This document shows positions 8,787-17,340 of a DNA stretch of 64,000 nucleotides, in pieces. Below the pieces are notes generated by a model. That model was not told the origin of the DNA and searched no databases. It saw only the letters and a program-made list of their open reading frames with translations. Source of the stretch: Rifleibacterium sp035352635 (GTDB lineage: Bacteria; Muiribacteriota; Ozemobacteria; Ozemobacterales; Ozemobacteraceae); NCBI GenBank assembly GCA_035352635.1, contig DAOPYA010000001.1:1-64000 (forward strand), written 5' to 3'. The stretch's first letter is position 1. Each line of letters starts with the position of its first letter. The translations under genes and the position numbers were made by a program.

Positions 8787-10142
8787 TTACTTCAGCTGAC
8801 CGGTCATTACCTGATTTTGCAGCATGTCGAGATTATTTCTGGCGCCCGGAAAATAAAGGCGCCGGGCGCGCTTCTGGCCAAGTTCATGGTAGGGTTGGCC
8901 ATCTGGGCATACGAGCAATGAAACATCTGCCTCTTTGTCGATAAACAGCTGGTTAAACTTTTCGGCGAAGCTTGCAAAGTTTTTTGGCCGCGGATTCGGC
9001 GGGAAAACCCGAAAAAGCTCTGATTGACCGTTTAACTTGCTGGTTTTTGAAAAGTCAATCTGGGCAAGAACCGGTGCTTTAAGGCCCTTCCATCGACCCG
9101 ATACGAGTTTTACTTCGAGGGCAATGGTACCGGTGGCAAACCCGGGGCGATCAATAAAATCAGGCGTGACCAGCCCTCTGGTTTTGAGCCATTCTTCCCA
9201 GCTCTGTTTCAGATTGTTGAAATAGATATCGCGAAGCAGATAGCGGTTGCCGGCAAAAACTTCGAGGCCGTTGGCATCGCGTTGCAGCACGAACTCGCAG
9301 GGCTGACCATTGAGTTCAGCAATCATTTCAGGGGTAAGCCAGCTTTTTGTTGTTGGAACCCGTATTTCAAGCTCGGGCTTCTGGCCTTCAACATTGGCGC
9401 CACTTATTACCCCGTCTTCACGAATAAGCCCCATGCGCCCGGCTGCCCAGCGCAAAGGGTCGATCTGCACAATTTCGGTTTCATACGGGCGCCCTTTAAG
9501 GGCGTTAACACGCCGGGCGATTTCTTCCTGCTGTTTGCGGATGCGTGGCGGGATCACCCCGGCCGGCAATACATCGAAAATTGTCGTGACCCGCATTCCG
9601 GAAATCTTTGGCTTGCCGGCATCGGCTGCTGAATCGCCGCTTTTGCCGGTCGGTGTTTTTGCGCTTTCCTGCATGGAGGTGATAATGCGTTTGCTTAATA
9701 TAACATCAGACATGAACTCGGGGTCTTCGAAGGCGGGAGTTTTGCTGATGGAAAAATTGTAGCCAAGTTTGCGCAGGTAGCCGGTATAGGTTACTTTCAT
9801 GTCTTTGAGAAAGACGTCAGAGGCGTAATACATGCCCCCCTGCTTTTTCGGCCTGCCGAGGCCGTCGTGATAAAGGTGAAAAATAGCATCCTGGCCTGGT
9901 ATGCCCTTTTTGATCTCTTCTCGCAGTTTGTCCTGATCGACATCGTCTTTGAAAATGATGCGTGGCAGGCAGACCTGTTCGTTTTGATCATCGATGCGGG
10001 CCTGAATGAGCTGAAACGAGCTGATCGACTGCCAGTAACCGTTCTTGGTAATGGTTGGCCCGAAAGCTCTGAGAACCTCGGGAAGCAGCATTAATACGGC
10101 CAGCAGCAGCATGGTTCGGAAAAATTTTCTGAAGACTAGCAT
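8787..10142 (-). CDS. exported protein of unknown function
   Basis: 451 residues, not recognised. It starts with a hydrophobic signal peptide (residues 1-26, ending LRAF) and an SD (GGAGG) 7 bases before the ATG. The mature part is mixed alpha/beta with no catalytic motif that I can identify. A Ser/Ala/Gly/Asp-rich linker near 160-180 separates two halves. The second half has several beta-like stretches such as PELEIRVPTTKSWLTPEM and CEFVLQRDANGLEVFAGNRY. It is likely periplasmic or outer-membrane associated. It could share a transcript with pruA, but pruA also has its own candidate promoter. Confidence 0.7.
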   Translation of the reverse strand: MLVFRKFFRTMLLLAVLMLLPEVLRAFGPTITKNGYWQSISSFQLIQARIDDQNEQVCLPRIIFKDDVDQDKLREEIKKGIPGQDAIFHLYHDGLGRPKKQGGMYYASDVFLKDMKVTYTGYLRKLGYNFSISKTPAFEDPEFMSDVILSKRIITSMQESAKTPTGKSGDSAADAGKPKISGMRVTTIFDVLPAGVIPPRIRKQQEEIARRVNALKGRPYETEIVQIDPLRWAAGRMGLIREDGVISGANVEGQKPELEIRVPTTKSWLTPEMIAELNGQPCEFVLQRDANGLEVFAGNRYLLRDIYFNNLKQSWEEWLKTRGLVTPDFIDRPGFATGTIALEVKLVSGRWKGLKAPVLAQIDFSKTSKLNGQSELFRVFPPNPRPKNFASFAEKFNQLFIDKEADVSLLVCPDGQPYHELGQKRARRLYFPGARNNLDMLQNQVMTGQLK

Positions 10143-10199
10143 TAATTGCCTCCGAAACCGGTAATTTCCTGACTCATCAATACTGAGGAGCCTGCTTTA

Positions 10200-10228
10200 T
10201 TTATAATACCATTTTGGCAACTGCTCAA
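10200..10228 (-). promoter_or_regulatory. candidate promoter for the exported protein gene
   Basis: On the minus strand, TTGAGC (10228-10223) and TATAAA (10205-10200) are 17 bases apart, about 58 bases before the ATG at 10142. The 252-base gap between the divergent genes holds this box and the plus-strand promoter and no other recognised element. Confidence 0.5.
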
Positions 10229-10324
10229 CCAGTGTTAAGGTTTCTGGCTGCGGTTGCTGATTGGCCGGGCGTGAACGCGGCCGGGAAAAGCCGGGTGAAA
10301 CCTCTGATAAAGAGAGAATTCGCG

Positions 10325-10353
10325 TTGACAAAAAAACAGCGGTTGGTTAAGAT
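10325..10353 (+). promoter_or_regulatory. sigma70-like promoter for the HAMP protein gene
   Basis: A consensus TTGACA at 10325-10330 and TAAGAT at 10348-10353 have a 17-base spacer. They lie about 40 bases before the TTG start. Confidence 0.6.
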
Positions 10354-10394
10354 GATTTGCAGTATTCTCATTCGCCTCTACAGGAGGGTTTATT

Positions 10395-11021
10395 TTGAGT
10401 CAGCGTAAGAATTATTTTATTTCGAAAGACATGCAGAGCAGGTTTGCCGGCACTATTCTGCTGCTCGCCTTTCTTGTAGCTGTTATTACCGCCTGCAATA
10501 TATATGTGCTCGGATCGTATTTTGTCACCACCAGCACCACGCTTGTTGAGGCCCGCAGCCTGACCGCCACCCTGCAACATTTTGTCACTGAATTCTGGCC
10601 GCGGCTTATGGTTCTGATTTTTGTTAATGTGATTATCGTTTTTATCGTCAGCGTAATGTATTCACATCAGACCGCCGGCCCGGCCTATAAGCTCGAAAAA
10701 AGCATTCAACGCATTACCGAGGGCGATCTGACTTTTGAAGTGAGTCTGCGCAGCAGCGATAATCTTAAAGAACTCGCCACGGCACTCAATGATCTGCTCA
10801 AAAAGTTCAGAACGACCCTGGCGAAGGCCAAGTCTCTCTCTGACGACATATCTAACCGCCTGGGTAACCTGAAAAATGATGAGAAATTCAGTCAGCTGGC
10901 TGCCAACTCTGATGAACTGCGCGAGTTGATCAGGCAGTTCAAGCTCGAAGGCAGCGATGGGCAAGCTGATGGCAATGTAGTTATTGAACTTGACGAAAAT
11001 GATTCCTCAGAAAAGGCCTGA
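10395..11021 (+). CDS. short HAMP-domain membrane protein
   Basis: 208 residues starting with TTG. The start is fixed by an AGGAGGG SD at 10382-10388, 6 bases upstream. There are two membrane helices (about 18-40 and 70-90) with a small extracytoplasmic loop between them, then a HAMP-like segment (about 90-140: AGPAYKLEKSIQRITEGDL and following). An amphipathic coiled region and an acidic tail follow. There is no methyl-accepting, kinase or cyclase output domain. Short proteins of this layout, beginning with a basic YFI...MQ..F motif, occur next to chemotaxis or signalling genes in several deep lineages. The role is unknown; it may be a receptor adaptor or signal relay. It converges with the cheCD-sigma operon. 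Confidence 0.75.
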   Translation: MSQRKNYFISKDMQSRFAGTILLLAFLVAVITACNIYVLGSYFVTTSTTLVEARSLTATLQHFVTEFWPRLMVLIFVNVIIVFIVSVMYSHQTAGPAYKLEKSIQRITEGDLTFEVSLRSSDNLKELATALNDLLKKFRTTLAKAKSLSDDISNRLGNLKNDEKFSQLAANSDELRELIRQFKLEGSDGQADGNVVIELDENDSSEKA

Positions 11022-11044
11022 AAAATAGGGGCCGAGGCAAACAG

Positions 11045-11078
11045 AAAGGCTGCCGGTTAACCGGCAGCCTTTTCTTTT
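11045..11078 (+). terminator. intrinsic terminator, probably bidirectional
   Basis: The arms AAAGGCTGCCGG (11045-11056) and CCGGCAGCCTTT (11061-11072) form a 12-bp stem around TTAA, followed by T-rich sequence. A-rich sequence precedes it, so it can also end minus-strand transcripts from the sigma factor operon, which stops at 11104. Confidence 0.9.
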
Positions 11079-11103
11079 ATATGGCTGGTTGTGCTTGAGT
11101 CAG

Positions 11104-11943
11104 TTAACTCTGCATCAGGGCTTCTTTAATACGGCTAAGGCGCCCACGCAGCCTCAGAATCGCCTTGGTATGCAGCTGGGAAACGCGTGAGTCTGAAACT
11201 CCGAGAATTTTGCCGATTTCTTTCGAAGTCAGTTCTTCGTAGTAGTAGAGAGTGATGACCATGCGCTCGCGATCAGAGAGTTTCGAGATGGCATCGGCAA
11301 GAATTTTTTTTGCTTCTGCTTCTTCGATTTTGCTCTGCGGGTTGTCACTCTTTTCGTCTTCGACGAAGTCAAAGCGTGACGAGCCTTCGTCGTCGTCATA
11401 AAAGATTTCGTCAAGAGAGAGAAGCAGCGATTTTTTGGTTTCGTCAAAGAGTTTGTGCAGCTCGGAAATGTCGATGTTGAGAAACTCGGCGATTTCTTCA
11501 TCTTTGGCGTCACGGCCAAGTTTACCTTCGAGTTTGGCGTAGGCTTTTTCGAGTTTGCGGGCTTTTTGTCTGATTGAACGCGGTGTCCAGTCGAGGATAC
11601 GCAGCTCATCAAAAATGGCGCCGCGAATTCTTGTCTTGGCATAGGTTTTAAATTTAACGTTGCGCTCAGAATCATATTTGTCGATCGCATCGATCAGGCC
11701 GAGAATGCCATAACTGACCAGGTCGTCAAATTCAACGTTGCTCGGCAGGTTCACGGCAATGCGCCCGGCAACATACTTTACGAAAGATGCATACTTCATG
11801 ATCAGGGCATCTTTGATGCGCTGATCATGGGTCGTGCGGTATTGTTCCCAGAGTTTCTGGTCCTCTTCATCCTGAAGACGGTTCTTCAGTTTTGGATCCA
11901 TGATTTCCTGAGATTCTTTGCCCACCAGAAGTTCTTTGTTCAC
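11104..11943 (-). CDS. fliA: FliA/WhiG-family RNA polymerase sigma factor
   Basis: 279 residues. Sigma-28 type factor that directs RNA polymerase to motility/chemotaxis-type promoters. Region 2 is at about 45-110 (FDDLVSYGILGLIDAIDKYD), region 3 near 125-190 (RSIRQKARKLEKAYAKLEG), and region 4 at 215-275 with a helix-turn-helix in LTSKEIGKILGVSDSRVSQ. The start is a GTG at 11943 with a GGAGGG SD 6 bases upstream; the next in-frame ATG would remove 14 residues. It is the last gene of a cheC-cheD-membrane protein-sigma operon, an order close to the end of the Bacillus fla/che operon (cheC, cheD, sigD, swrB). No flagellar structural gene is in the window, so it may serve another motility or envelope regulon. 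Confidence 0.9.
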   Translation of the reverse strand: MNKELLVGKESQEIMDPKLKNRLQDEEDQKLWEQYRTTHDQRIKDALIMKYASFVKYVAGRIAVNLPSNVEFDDLVSYGILGLIDAIDKYDSERNVKFKTYAKTRIRGAIFDELRILDWTPRSIRQKARKLEKAYAKLEGKLGRDAKDEEIAEFLNIDISELHKLFDETKKSLLLSLDEIFYDDDEGSSRFDFVEDEKSDNPQSKIEEAEAKKILADAISKLSDRERMVITLYYYEELTSKEIGKILGVSDSRVSQLHTKAILRLRGRLSRIKEALMQS

Positions 11944-11967
11944 ATCATCCCTCCGTGACTGGCTGCC

Positions 11968-12348
11968 TTATGAGACTGCAGCCGAACGGCCGCCATTGCT
12001 GGCAGTGCCCGACCAAGGCTCATCGGTAGGGGTGCCAAGAGTTTCATTATGATTCGAGGAACCCTTATCTTCATCAAGAAGGTCGCCCAGTTCTGCCTGC
12101 AACTGGTCGTCTTCAAGCAAAAGTTCGTCTTTAAGTTTTTCGACTTCTTTTTCGGTGCTGATCGGCACCAGAACGATTTCAAGAAAACTGCCTAGCATGG
12201 TGCCGAGAATACCGAATAGAAAAAACACCAGAACACCACGGTAGATAATGGTGCCGGCGGCAACATTTCCGAGGATGGCAAGCAGCATGACTACCCCGGT
12301 TATCGAGACAGACATGAACAGGCCAAGCAGCAGCGAAAGTCTAGTCAT
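11968..12348 (-). CDS. small membrane protein in the cheCD-sigma operon
   Basis: 126 residues, family not recognised. Two strong membrane helices (about 4-30 and 36-62) are followed by a cytoplasmic acidic amphipathic helix (about 65-95, KEVEKLKDELLLEDDQ) and a Ser/Gly/Asn-rich disordered tail. Its ATG directly follows the cheD stop without a gap, which suggests translational coupling. Position and topology recall SwrB next to sigD in Bacillus, but SwrB has one helix and I see no sequence match. It may link the sigma factor or CheD to the membrane; this is inference. Confidence 0.65.
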   Translation of the reverse strand: MTRLSLLLGLFMSVSITGVVMLLAILGNVAAGTIIYRGVLVFFLFGILGTMLGSFLEIVLVPISTEKEVEKLKDELLLEDDQLQAELGDLLDEDKGSSNHNETLGTPTDEPWSGTASNGGRSAAVS

Positions 12349-12834
12349 TCAGATTTCCCTGACCTCTTCACCAAGAATAGAAAGCTTGATTGTGCCACGT
12401 TCGAGGTCGAATTCAATTGACCGGCCGCGCCGGCCACCAGTATCTTCGGCTATCAGGGGCAGGCCGAGTTTTTTCAGTGCTTTTTTGACGGCCTCGGTAT
12501 TATCGCGGCCAATATTGTTCTCGAAGTCTTCAGTTGGCGGAAACATTTCGGAGCCTCCGACAATTTTGGCAACCACCGAACTTTTGAAAGCGCCTGAGCC
12601 TGTCAGTGCATCATAAAGAACCGGTATAGCCGTGTCGGCAAATTTTACGAGATTGATCGACTTCAGGTCGAGACCAGAGGAATCAGGGAGCATGATGTGA
12701 GCCAGCCCGCCAGCCTTGGATTTCGGGTCATAGAGAGAGAGAATCACACATGAACCAATACCATAAACCACCAGTTGCTCGGGGCTTCTGGCAATCTTCA
12801 TTTCACCCATTCCAACAGGAATTACTGCCGACAT
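12349..12834 (-). CDS. cheD: chemotaxis protein CheD (receptor glutamine deamidase)
   Basis: 161 residues, the normal size. CheD deamidates glutamines on chemoreceptors and binds CheC, which turns it into an adaptation loop. The catalytic Cys is C29 in YGIGSCVILSLYD and the His is H46 in GGLAHIMLP, both in the expected spacing. The later family segments KIVGGSEMF, IGRDNTEAVKKAL and GGRRGRSIEFD are all present. It sits 3 bases downstream of cheC, its known partner. No receptor or CheA is in the window. Confidence 0.93.
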   Translation of the reverse strand: MSAVIPVGMGEMKIARSPEQLVVYGIGSCVILSLYDPKSKAGGLAHIMLPDSSGLDLKSINLVKFADTAIPVLYDALTGSGAFKSSVVAKIVGGSEMFPPTEDFENNIGRDNTEAVKKALKKLGLPLIAEDTGGRRGRSIEFDLERGTIKLSILGEEVREI

Positions 12835-12837
12835 GCT

Positions 12838-13455
12838 TCAACAAACTCCGATTTTCTGTAATAAAAGCTGCAGCGAGGCCGGATCAGGAAGCAGGAATAT
12901 GTGGATCCGCAGGTCTTCTTCGCTCTCGATGAATGAGGTTTCGATCATCAGCACCTTGTCGCTGATGGCGGTCATATCGGCAACGATTGAATCGATCATG
13001 GCACCGGCCATGTCGTAGGTCATCGATGGCAATGAATTGAGCATCGGCGTCTGAGTGATAACCGAAAGGGCGTTCAGAAAGGCCCCGGCCAAAATGTTTC
13101 CTACTTCACGCATACACGAACTCTCAAGTTCACCCATCTTGAGGGCGCTGTCGATTTCGCAGCCGGGAATAAGAGTGTGAAGGAGCTTCAGCGAGGTTTT
13201 TTCGGGTATAAGAAGCAGAAATCGCCCGGAAATCTCGCCCATTACCTTCAGAAAAATGCCCATGACGGTTTTTTCGGGGCCACCTACCAGGGCAGGAATT
13301 TCATTGAAATTCATGATTGACGCACTGGGTACCGCCATATCAATTTTTCGGTTCAGAAACTGCGCCAGCGCGCTGGCAGCGTTTCCGGAGCCGATATTGC
13401 CAATCTCGCGGAGAGCGTCAAGCTGTGTTTTTGTTAAATCGGTGACATCTTGCAT
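12838..13455 (-). CDS. cheC: CheC-family CheY-P phosphatase
   Basis: 205 residues from the ATG at 13455, chosen because TGAGG lies just before it; an in-frame TTG 12 bases upstream lacks a good SD. CheC dephosphorylates CheY-P and regulates CheD. Both pseudo-symmetric active-site motifs of the type D/S-x3-E-x2-N are intact: DALREIGNIGSGNA and SCMREVGNILAG. This suggests a true two-site CheC and not a CheX or FliY. First gene of the operon with cheD, the membrane protein and the sigma factor. Confidence 0.92.
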   Translation of the reverse strand: MQDVTDLTKTQLDALREIGNIGSGNAASALAQFLNRKIDMAVPSASIMNFNEIPALVGGPEKTVMGIFLKVMGEISGRFLLLIPEKTSLKLLHTLIPGCEIDSALKMGELESSCMREVGNILAGAFLNALSVITQTPMLNSLPSMTYDMAGAMIDSIVADMTAISDKVLMIETSFIESEEDLRIHIFLLPDPASLQLLLQKIGVC

Positions 13456-13486
13456 CAGCAACCTCAATCAGTTACAAATCAGTGCA

Positions 13487-13515
13487 ATTATAAAGCAGCT
13501 CTAAACATATTGCAA
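13487..13515 (-). promoter_or_regulatory. promoter of the cheC-cheD-sigma operon
   Basis: On the minus strand, TTGCAA (13515-13510) and a consensus TATAAT (13492-13487) are 17 bases apart, about 32 bases before the cheC ATG. This looks like a housekeeping promoter, not a sigma-28 one. Confidence 0.7.
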
Positions 13516-13537
13516 TAGAGCAAAAAAGAATAAAAAT

Positions 13538-14128
13538 TCATTCAGATGAAGAAAAGTCAATGCCATTAAACCTGGTCATGGCTTTATTGCCCATGCCTAG
13601 CAGCCACATCGCGGCAATATCTGGCATTTCATTCAATACCAGACGATAAATTTCGAGTTCGCGTGGTGAAACCGCGCCAAGAACATGCGAGACCAGGTTA
13701 AGATGCTGATCTTCGTCGGCAGACAGGGGTTGTCCAACACCGATACGCAACCGCCAGAAGTTATGGCCAATGTGGTTTATAATCGATTTTAGCCCGTTGT
13801 GGCCGCCGTCGCTGCCTGAAGAGCGCATGCGAATGCGGCCGGTGGGCAGATTGATGTCGTCGACAATTACGAGGAGATCCTGGGGTGCCAGGCCAGACTC
13901 AAGCATCAGCCCTGAAATTGCTTCGCCTGAAAGATTCATGTAGGTCTGGGGTTTAACCAGCAGATGGGTTTGCCCATGCAAGGTTAGTTCACCAAGCAAT
14001 GACTGGTGTTTTCCAGACGAAAAAATGCAGCGAAACTTGGCGGCAATGGCATCGGCCGCCCAAAAACCAGCGTTGTGCCTGGTGTTCGCATACTCTGAAC
14101 CCGGATTTCCCAGCCCTGCTATGATCAT
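13538..14128 (-). CDS. pth: peptidyl-tRNA hydrolase
   Basis: 196 residues. It releases tRNA from peptidyl-tRNA that drops off ribosomes, in the cytoplasm. The N-terminal GLGNPG, catalytic His in NTRHNAG, PQTYMNLSG, the DDINLPTGRIR segment with the conserved Asp, and GGHNGLKSI are all in place. The C-terminal tail is normal. It starts with ATG and ends 70 bases before the promoter of the cheC operon. It is divergent from gpmI. Confidence 0.96.
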   Translation of the reverse strand: MIIAGLGNPGSEYANTRHNAGFWAADAIAAKFRCIFSSGKHQSLLGELTLHGQTHLLVKPQTYMNLSGEAISGLMLESGLAPQDLLVIVDDINLPTGRIRMRSSGSDGGHNGLKSIINHIGHNFWRLRIGVGQPLSADEDQHLNLVSHVLGAVSPRELEIYRLVLNEMPDIAAMWLLGMGNKAMTRFNGIDFSSSE

Positions 14129-14199
14129 AAGATTGATTATTAACAGAGGCGCATGGCAAAGTCAATAAAGCGCAGCAACAGCGGGATGCGGCAAATGAT

Positions 14200-14229
14200 T
14201 TGACAATGATGAGCGGTCGCGGTTATAAT
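14200..14229 (+). promoter_or_regulatory. strong sigma70 promoter for gpmI-gmk
   Basis: Both hexamers are perfect: TTGACA at 14200-14205 and TATAAT at 14224-14229, with an 18-base spacer, 47 bases before the gpmI ATG. Confidence 0.85.
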
Positions 14230-14276
14230 CCGCGAAACCTGTCGGTTTGCCCCAACTTGTTTGCAAGGTTTAAATC

Positions 14277-15815
14277 ATGGAATCAACACCAAAAGTATTG
14301 CTGATCATTCTCGATGGCTTCGGCCTTTCTGATAAAACCGAAGGAAATGCCGTCTTTCAGGCAAATCCCGAATTTATCAACAAACTTTTTGCCGAGCGTC
14401 CTTTCACCAGGCTTGGCGCTTCTGGTCTTGATGTTGGTCTGCCAGTCGGGCAGATGGGCAATTCAGAAGTCGGTCATCTTAATATCGGCGCAGGCCGAGT
14501 TGTTTATCAGGATATCACCCGCATCAACCGGGCAATTGAAGATGGCTCATTTTTTGAAAACAAGGCGATGACCGGGTTGATCGATCAGGTAAAAGCTTCA
14601 GGCAAGGCTCTGCACCTCTATGGCCTTGTTTCAGACGGCGGCGTTCATAGTCATCTCGACCATATTGTGGCCGTTCTAAAACTCGCTAAAATCCGCGGTC
14701 TTGATAAGGTTTTCATTCACGCCTTCACCGATGGCCGCGATACCTCACCCACCAGTGGTGTGCATTTTATCCGCGAACTCGTCGAGCAAACCGCAAAAAT
14801 TGGCGTTGGTCGCCTGGCCTCGATTTCAGGGCGCTATTACGCCATGGATCGCGATAACCGCTGGGAAAGAGTCGAAAAAGCCTATCTGGCCATCGTTCAT
14901 GGCGTGGGCAATCGGGCTTCTGACGCTGTTGTTGCCATGGAAGCCTCATATAAGGTCAATGTGACCGATGAATTTGTCGTGCCGGTAGTCATCGAAGAGA
15001 ACGGCCGCCCGGTAGCCACCATCGATGATGGTGATGCCATTCTTGCCTTCAACTTCAGGGCTGACCGCATGCGTCAGCTTACTCGCGTCTTCACTGCACC
15101 TGAATTCAACGAATTCAAACGCAAAGAAATGAAGGTCGATTATCTCAGTTTTACCCATTATTCTGACGAATTTACCTTCCCTGAAGCTTTCCCGGCGCAA
15201 CGCCTTGACGATGTTCTGGGTTCATTGCTCGCTAAAAAGGGTATTGCCCAGCTGCGACTCGCCGAAACCGAAAAATATGCCCACGTCACCTACTTTACCA
15301 ACGGTGGCTACGAACCGCCATTTTCGCTTGAAGACCGACACATGGTCGCTTCACCCAAGGTGAAAACCTACGATCTCAAACCTGAAATGTCAGCCTTCGA
15401 AGTTAACGAATACCTCGTTGAAAAGCTTAAGGCTGATAAATACCCGTTTATCATGGTAAACTTCGCTAACTGCGATATGGTTGGCCATACCGGCATCATG
15501 GATGCGGCGATTAAGGCCGTCAATACCGTCGATTGCGTTCTTGCCAAAACGATACCGCTGGCCTATGAACTCGGGTATAACTGTCTGATAACCGCTGACC
15601 ACGGCAATGTCGAACAGATGGTTGACGATGAAACCGGTGAAGCTTTCACCGAGCATACGGTTAATCCTGTGCCTTTCTGTCTGTTGTCGCGGTCTTCAGT
15701 TGAACTGAGAACGTCGGGCAAACTTTGTGATATTGCCCCGACGGTGCTTGAGCTCATGGGCATCGAAAAACCCGAAGCCATGACCGGCCGGTCTCTGATC
15801 GCCAGAAAAAAATAA
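14277..15815 (+). CDS. gpmI: 2,3-bisphosphoglycerate-independent phosphoglycerate mutase
   Basis: 512 residues, the usual length. It interconverts 3- and 2-phosphoglycerate in glycolysis through a phosphoserine intermediate and two Mn2+ ions. The alkaline-phosphatase-fold signature LLIILDGFG holds the first metal Asp (D13). The nucleophile is S63 in QMGNSEVGHLNIGAGR. HAFTDGRDTSP and SGRYYAMDRDNRWER bind substrate, and CDMVGHTG and TADHGNVEQM carry the second set of metal ligands. A consensus promoter lies upstream. gmk follows after 6 bases and is likely co-transcribed. Confidence 0.97.
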   Translation: MESTPKVLLIILDGFGLSDKTEGNAVFQANPEFINKLFAERPFTRLGASGLDVGLPVGQMGNSEVGHLNIGAGRVVYQDITRINRAIEDGSFFENKAMTGLIDQVKASGKALHLYGLVSDGGVHSHLDHIVAVLKLAKIRGLDKVFIHAFTDGRDTSPTSGVHFIRELVEQTAKIGVGRLASISGRYYAMDRDNRWERVEKAYLAIVHGVGNRASDAVVAMEASYKVNVTDEFVVPVVIEENGRPVATIDDGDAILAFNFRADRMRQLTRVFTAPEFNEFKRKEMKVDYLSFTHYSDEFTFPEAFPAQRLDDVLGSLLAKKGIAQLRLAETEKYAHVTYFTNGGYEPPFSLEDRHMVASPKVKTYDLKPEMSAFEVNEYLVEKLKADKYPFIMVNFANCDMVGHTGIMDAAIKAVNTVDCVLAKTIPLAYELGYNCLITADHGNVEQMVDDETGEAFTEHTVNPVPFCLLSRSSVELRTSGKLCDIAPTVLELMGIEKPEAMTGRSLIARKK

Positions 15816-15821
15816 TTCCCG

Positions 15822-16427
15822 ATGAATTCGCAAATCAATGGCGGAAAAGGCTACCTTTTTATTGTTTCCGGCCCTTCTGGCGTCGGTAAGACGGTTTTGT
15901 GCAATGCCATTGTCAATCAGTTCGCTCCCGCCGTTCTTTATTCAATTTCTACTACCTCACGGGCGCCCCGCGGCGGTGAAACCGACGGGCAGGAATACAA
16001 TTTTTGTACGGCAGCTGAATTTGAAGCGGCGATTAAACGTGATGAATTTGCCGAATGGGCCTTTGTACATGGCAATTACTACGGAACACCCCGGCAGTTT
16101 CTTACCGATAACCTCAGTGCTGGCCGGCATGTAATTCTCAATATTGATGTTCAGGGTGCGATGAAAATTCGCGCCGGGTATTCTGAGGCGATCATGATTT
16201 TTATTCTGCCTCCGACTTTTGAAGAACTTGAAAGCCGTATTCGCAAACGTAACATGGACAGTGAAAATTCCCTGCTGCATCGCCTCGAAAACGCCCGCCA
16301 GGAACTCAGTTACCAGAACCAGTATCAACACGTGATCGTCAATGACAATCTCGAAATTGCAAAAAATGAACTGATCAGAATATTTTCAGGTTACATCAGT
16401 TGCCCGGCCACTGCTTCTCAGGCCTGA
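15822..16427 (+). CDS. gmk: guanylate kinase
   Basis: 201 residues. It phosphorylates GMP to GDP with ATP. The P-loop is GPSGVGKT at 17-24. The GMP-binding segment STTSRAPRGGETDGQEYNF is present, as are AEWAFVHGNYYGTP and LNIDVQGAMKIR. The lid region RIRKRNMDSE is also present. Only 6 bases follow the gpmI stop and there is no clear SD, so translation may depend on the upstream gene. A short tail ending CPATASQA extends slightly beyond the usual end. Confidence 0.96.
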   Translation: MNSQINGGKGYLFIVSGPSGVGKTVLCNAIVNQFAPAVLYSISTTSRAPRGGETDGQEYNFCTAAEFEAAIKRDEFAEWAFVHGNYYGTPRQFLTDNLSAGRHVILNIDVQGAMKIRAGYSEAIMIFILPPTFEELESRIRKRNMDSENSLLHRLENARQELSYQNQYQHVIVNDNLEIAKNELIRIFSGYISCPATASQA

Positions 16428-16454
16428 ACGACATCAATCTGGTTCGGTTGAGCA

Positions 16455-16483
16455 TTGACACATGGGCTTATGATTCTTATAAT
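16455..16483 (+). promoter_or_regulatory. consensus sigma70 promoter for the FecR-domain gene
   Basis: TTGACA (16455-16460) and TATAAT (16478-16483) are both perfect and separated by 17 bases, about 55 bases before the ATG. A strong constitutive promoter is expected. Confidence 0.85.
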
Positions 16484-16537
16484 CTAAGAAAATTCAGTAA
16501 ATCGACCACCCTTTAAGGGTTCAGGAGGCTTTATATA

Positions 16538-17281
16538 ATGAATCGTTCAGCGCTGTGCTTCCTTTTTATCTTCAGTATTTTTTCTTTGTCTACGGTGTGG
16601 GCCGAGCCAGTTAAACTGGTTCCCCTCGATGCCAGACTTGAGATTCTCGGTGGTCAGGTTAAGCTCACCAGAGTTGGCAATACCAAAACCGACATCATCA
16701 CCCAGACCTGTGAGCTTTTTTCCGGTGACCTCCTCGAAACTCTGCGCGAATCAAAAGCCGTGCTTACCTACACCGACGGCACCACCATGCGCATCAAAGA
16801 GAGAACTCTGGTTGAAGTTCAGCCGATGAGCATCAAAGTATTCAAAGGCAAGACCTGGTACAAATTCACCAAACGCGGCAGTGAATTCAAAATCGAAACT
16901 CCGACCCTGATTGCAGGTATCAGAGGTACCGAATTCGAAGTAACGGTAACTTCACGCAAAAGATCTGCGGTTTCTGTTGTTGAAGGTGCTGTAGCGGTTA
17001 AGAGCATTGCCTCAGGCAAGGCGCTGCTGTTGCGCCCCGGTATGGCAACCCACTGCGAACCAGGTGCAGAAATGGTTAAAGCCTATAAATTCAACACCGA
17101 AAAGAAAAATGCTGAATGGGCCGCCGCCGAATGGCAAAAGGCTTCAATTGGCGCAGAAGATATCAACAGTCTCTACATCAAATACGTAAACTACAAGAAT
17201 GAATTTGGCGCTGACGACGCCCGAACCCTTGAAGCTCTGCAGGCCCTGAAAAAGTTGCAGGCAGGCAAAAAAGCTCAGTAA
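16538..17281 (+). CDS. exported FecR-domain protein
   Basis: 247 residues. Signal peptide at 1-22 (cleavage after VWA), an AGGAGG SD and a consensus promoter. Residues about 30-165 form a FecR-like beta domain: a VKL.RVG start, SGDLLETLRESKAVLTYTDGTTMRI, a KFTKRGSEFKIETPT segment, and the hallmark AGIRGTEFEV. The tail is helical and rich in Lys/Ala. Exported FecR-domain proteins of this kind, unlike the anti-sigma FecR, are often surface or peptidoglycan associated and are of unknown function. There is no sigma factor or TonB gene beside it. The tail has charged repeats but no anchor. Confidence 0.82.
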   Translation: MNRSALCFLFIFSIFSLSTVWAEPVKLVPLDARLEILGGQVKLTRVGNTKTDIITQTCELFSGDLLETLRESKAVLTYTDGTTMRIKERTLVEVQPMSIKVFKGKTWYKFTKRGSEFKIETPTLIAGIRGTEFEVTVTSRKRSAVSVVEGAVAVKSIASGKALLLRPGMATHCEPGAEMVKAYKFNTEKKNAEWAAAEWQKASIGAEDINSLYIKYVNYKNEFGADDARTLEALQALKKLQAGKKAQ

Positions 17282-17292
17282 TAATCCGAAAT

Positions 17293-17330
17293 AAAAAGCC
17301 CCCGGTCAGCCGGGGGCTTTTTTTATTTTT
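17293..17330 (+). terminator. intrinsic terminator after the FecR-domain gene
   Basis: The stem AAAAAGCCCCCGG / CCGGGGGCTTTTT (17293-17305 with 17310-17322) has a 4-base loop and a T-rich run. Being A-rich on its other side, it may also terminate the long minus-strand operon that ends with arfB at 17341. Confidence 0.92.
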
Positions 17331-17340
17331 TATTTTTTTA

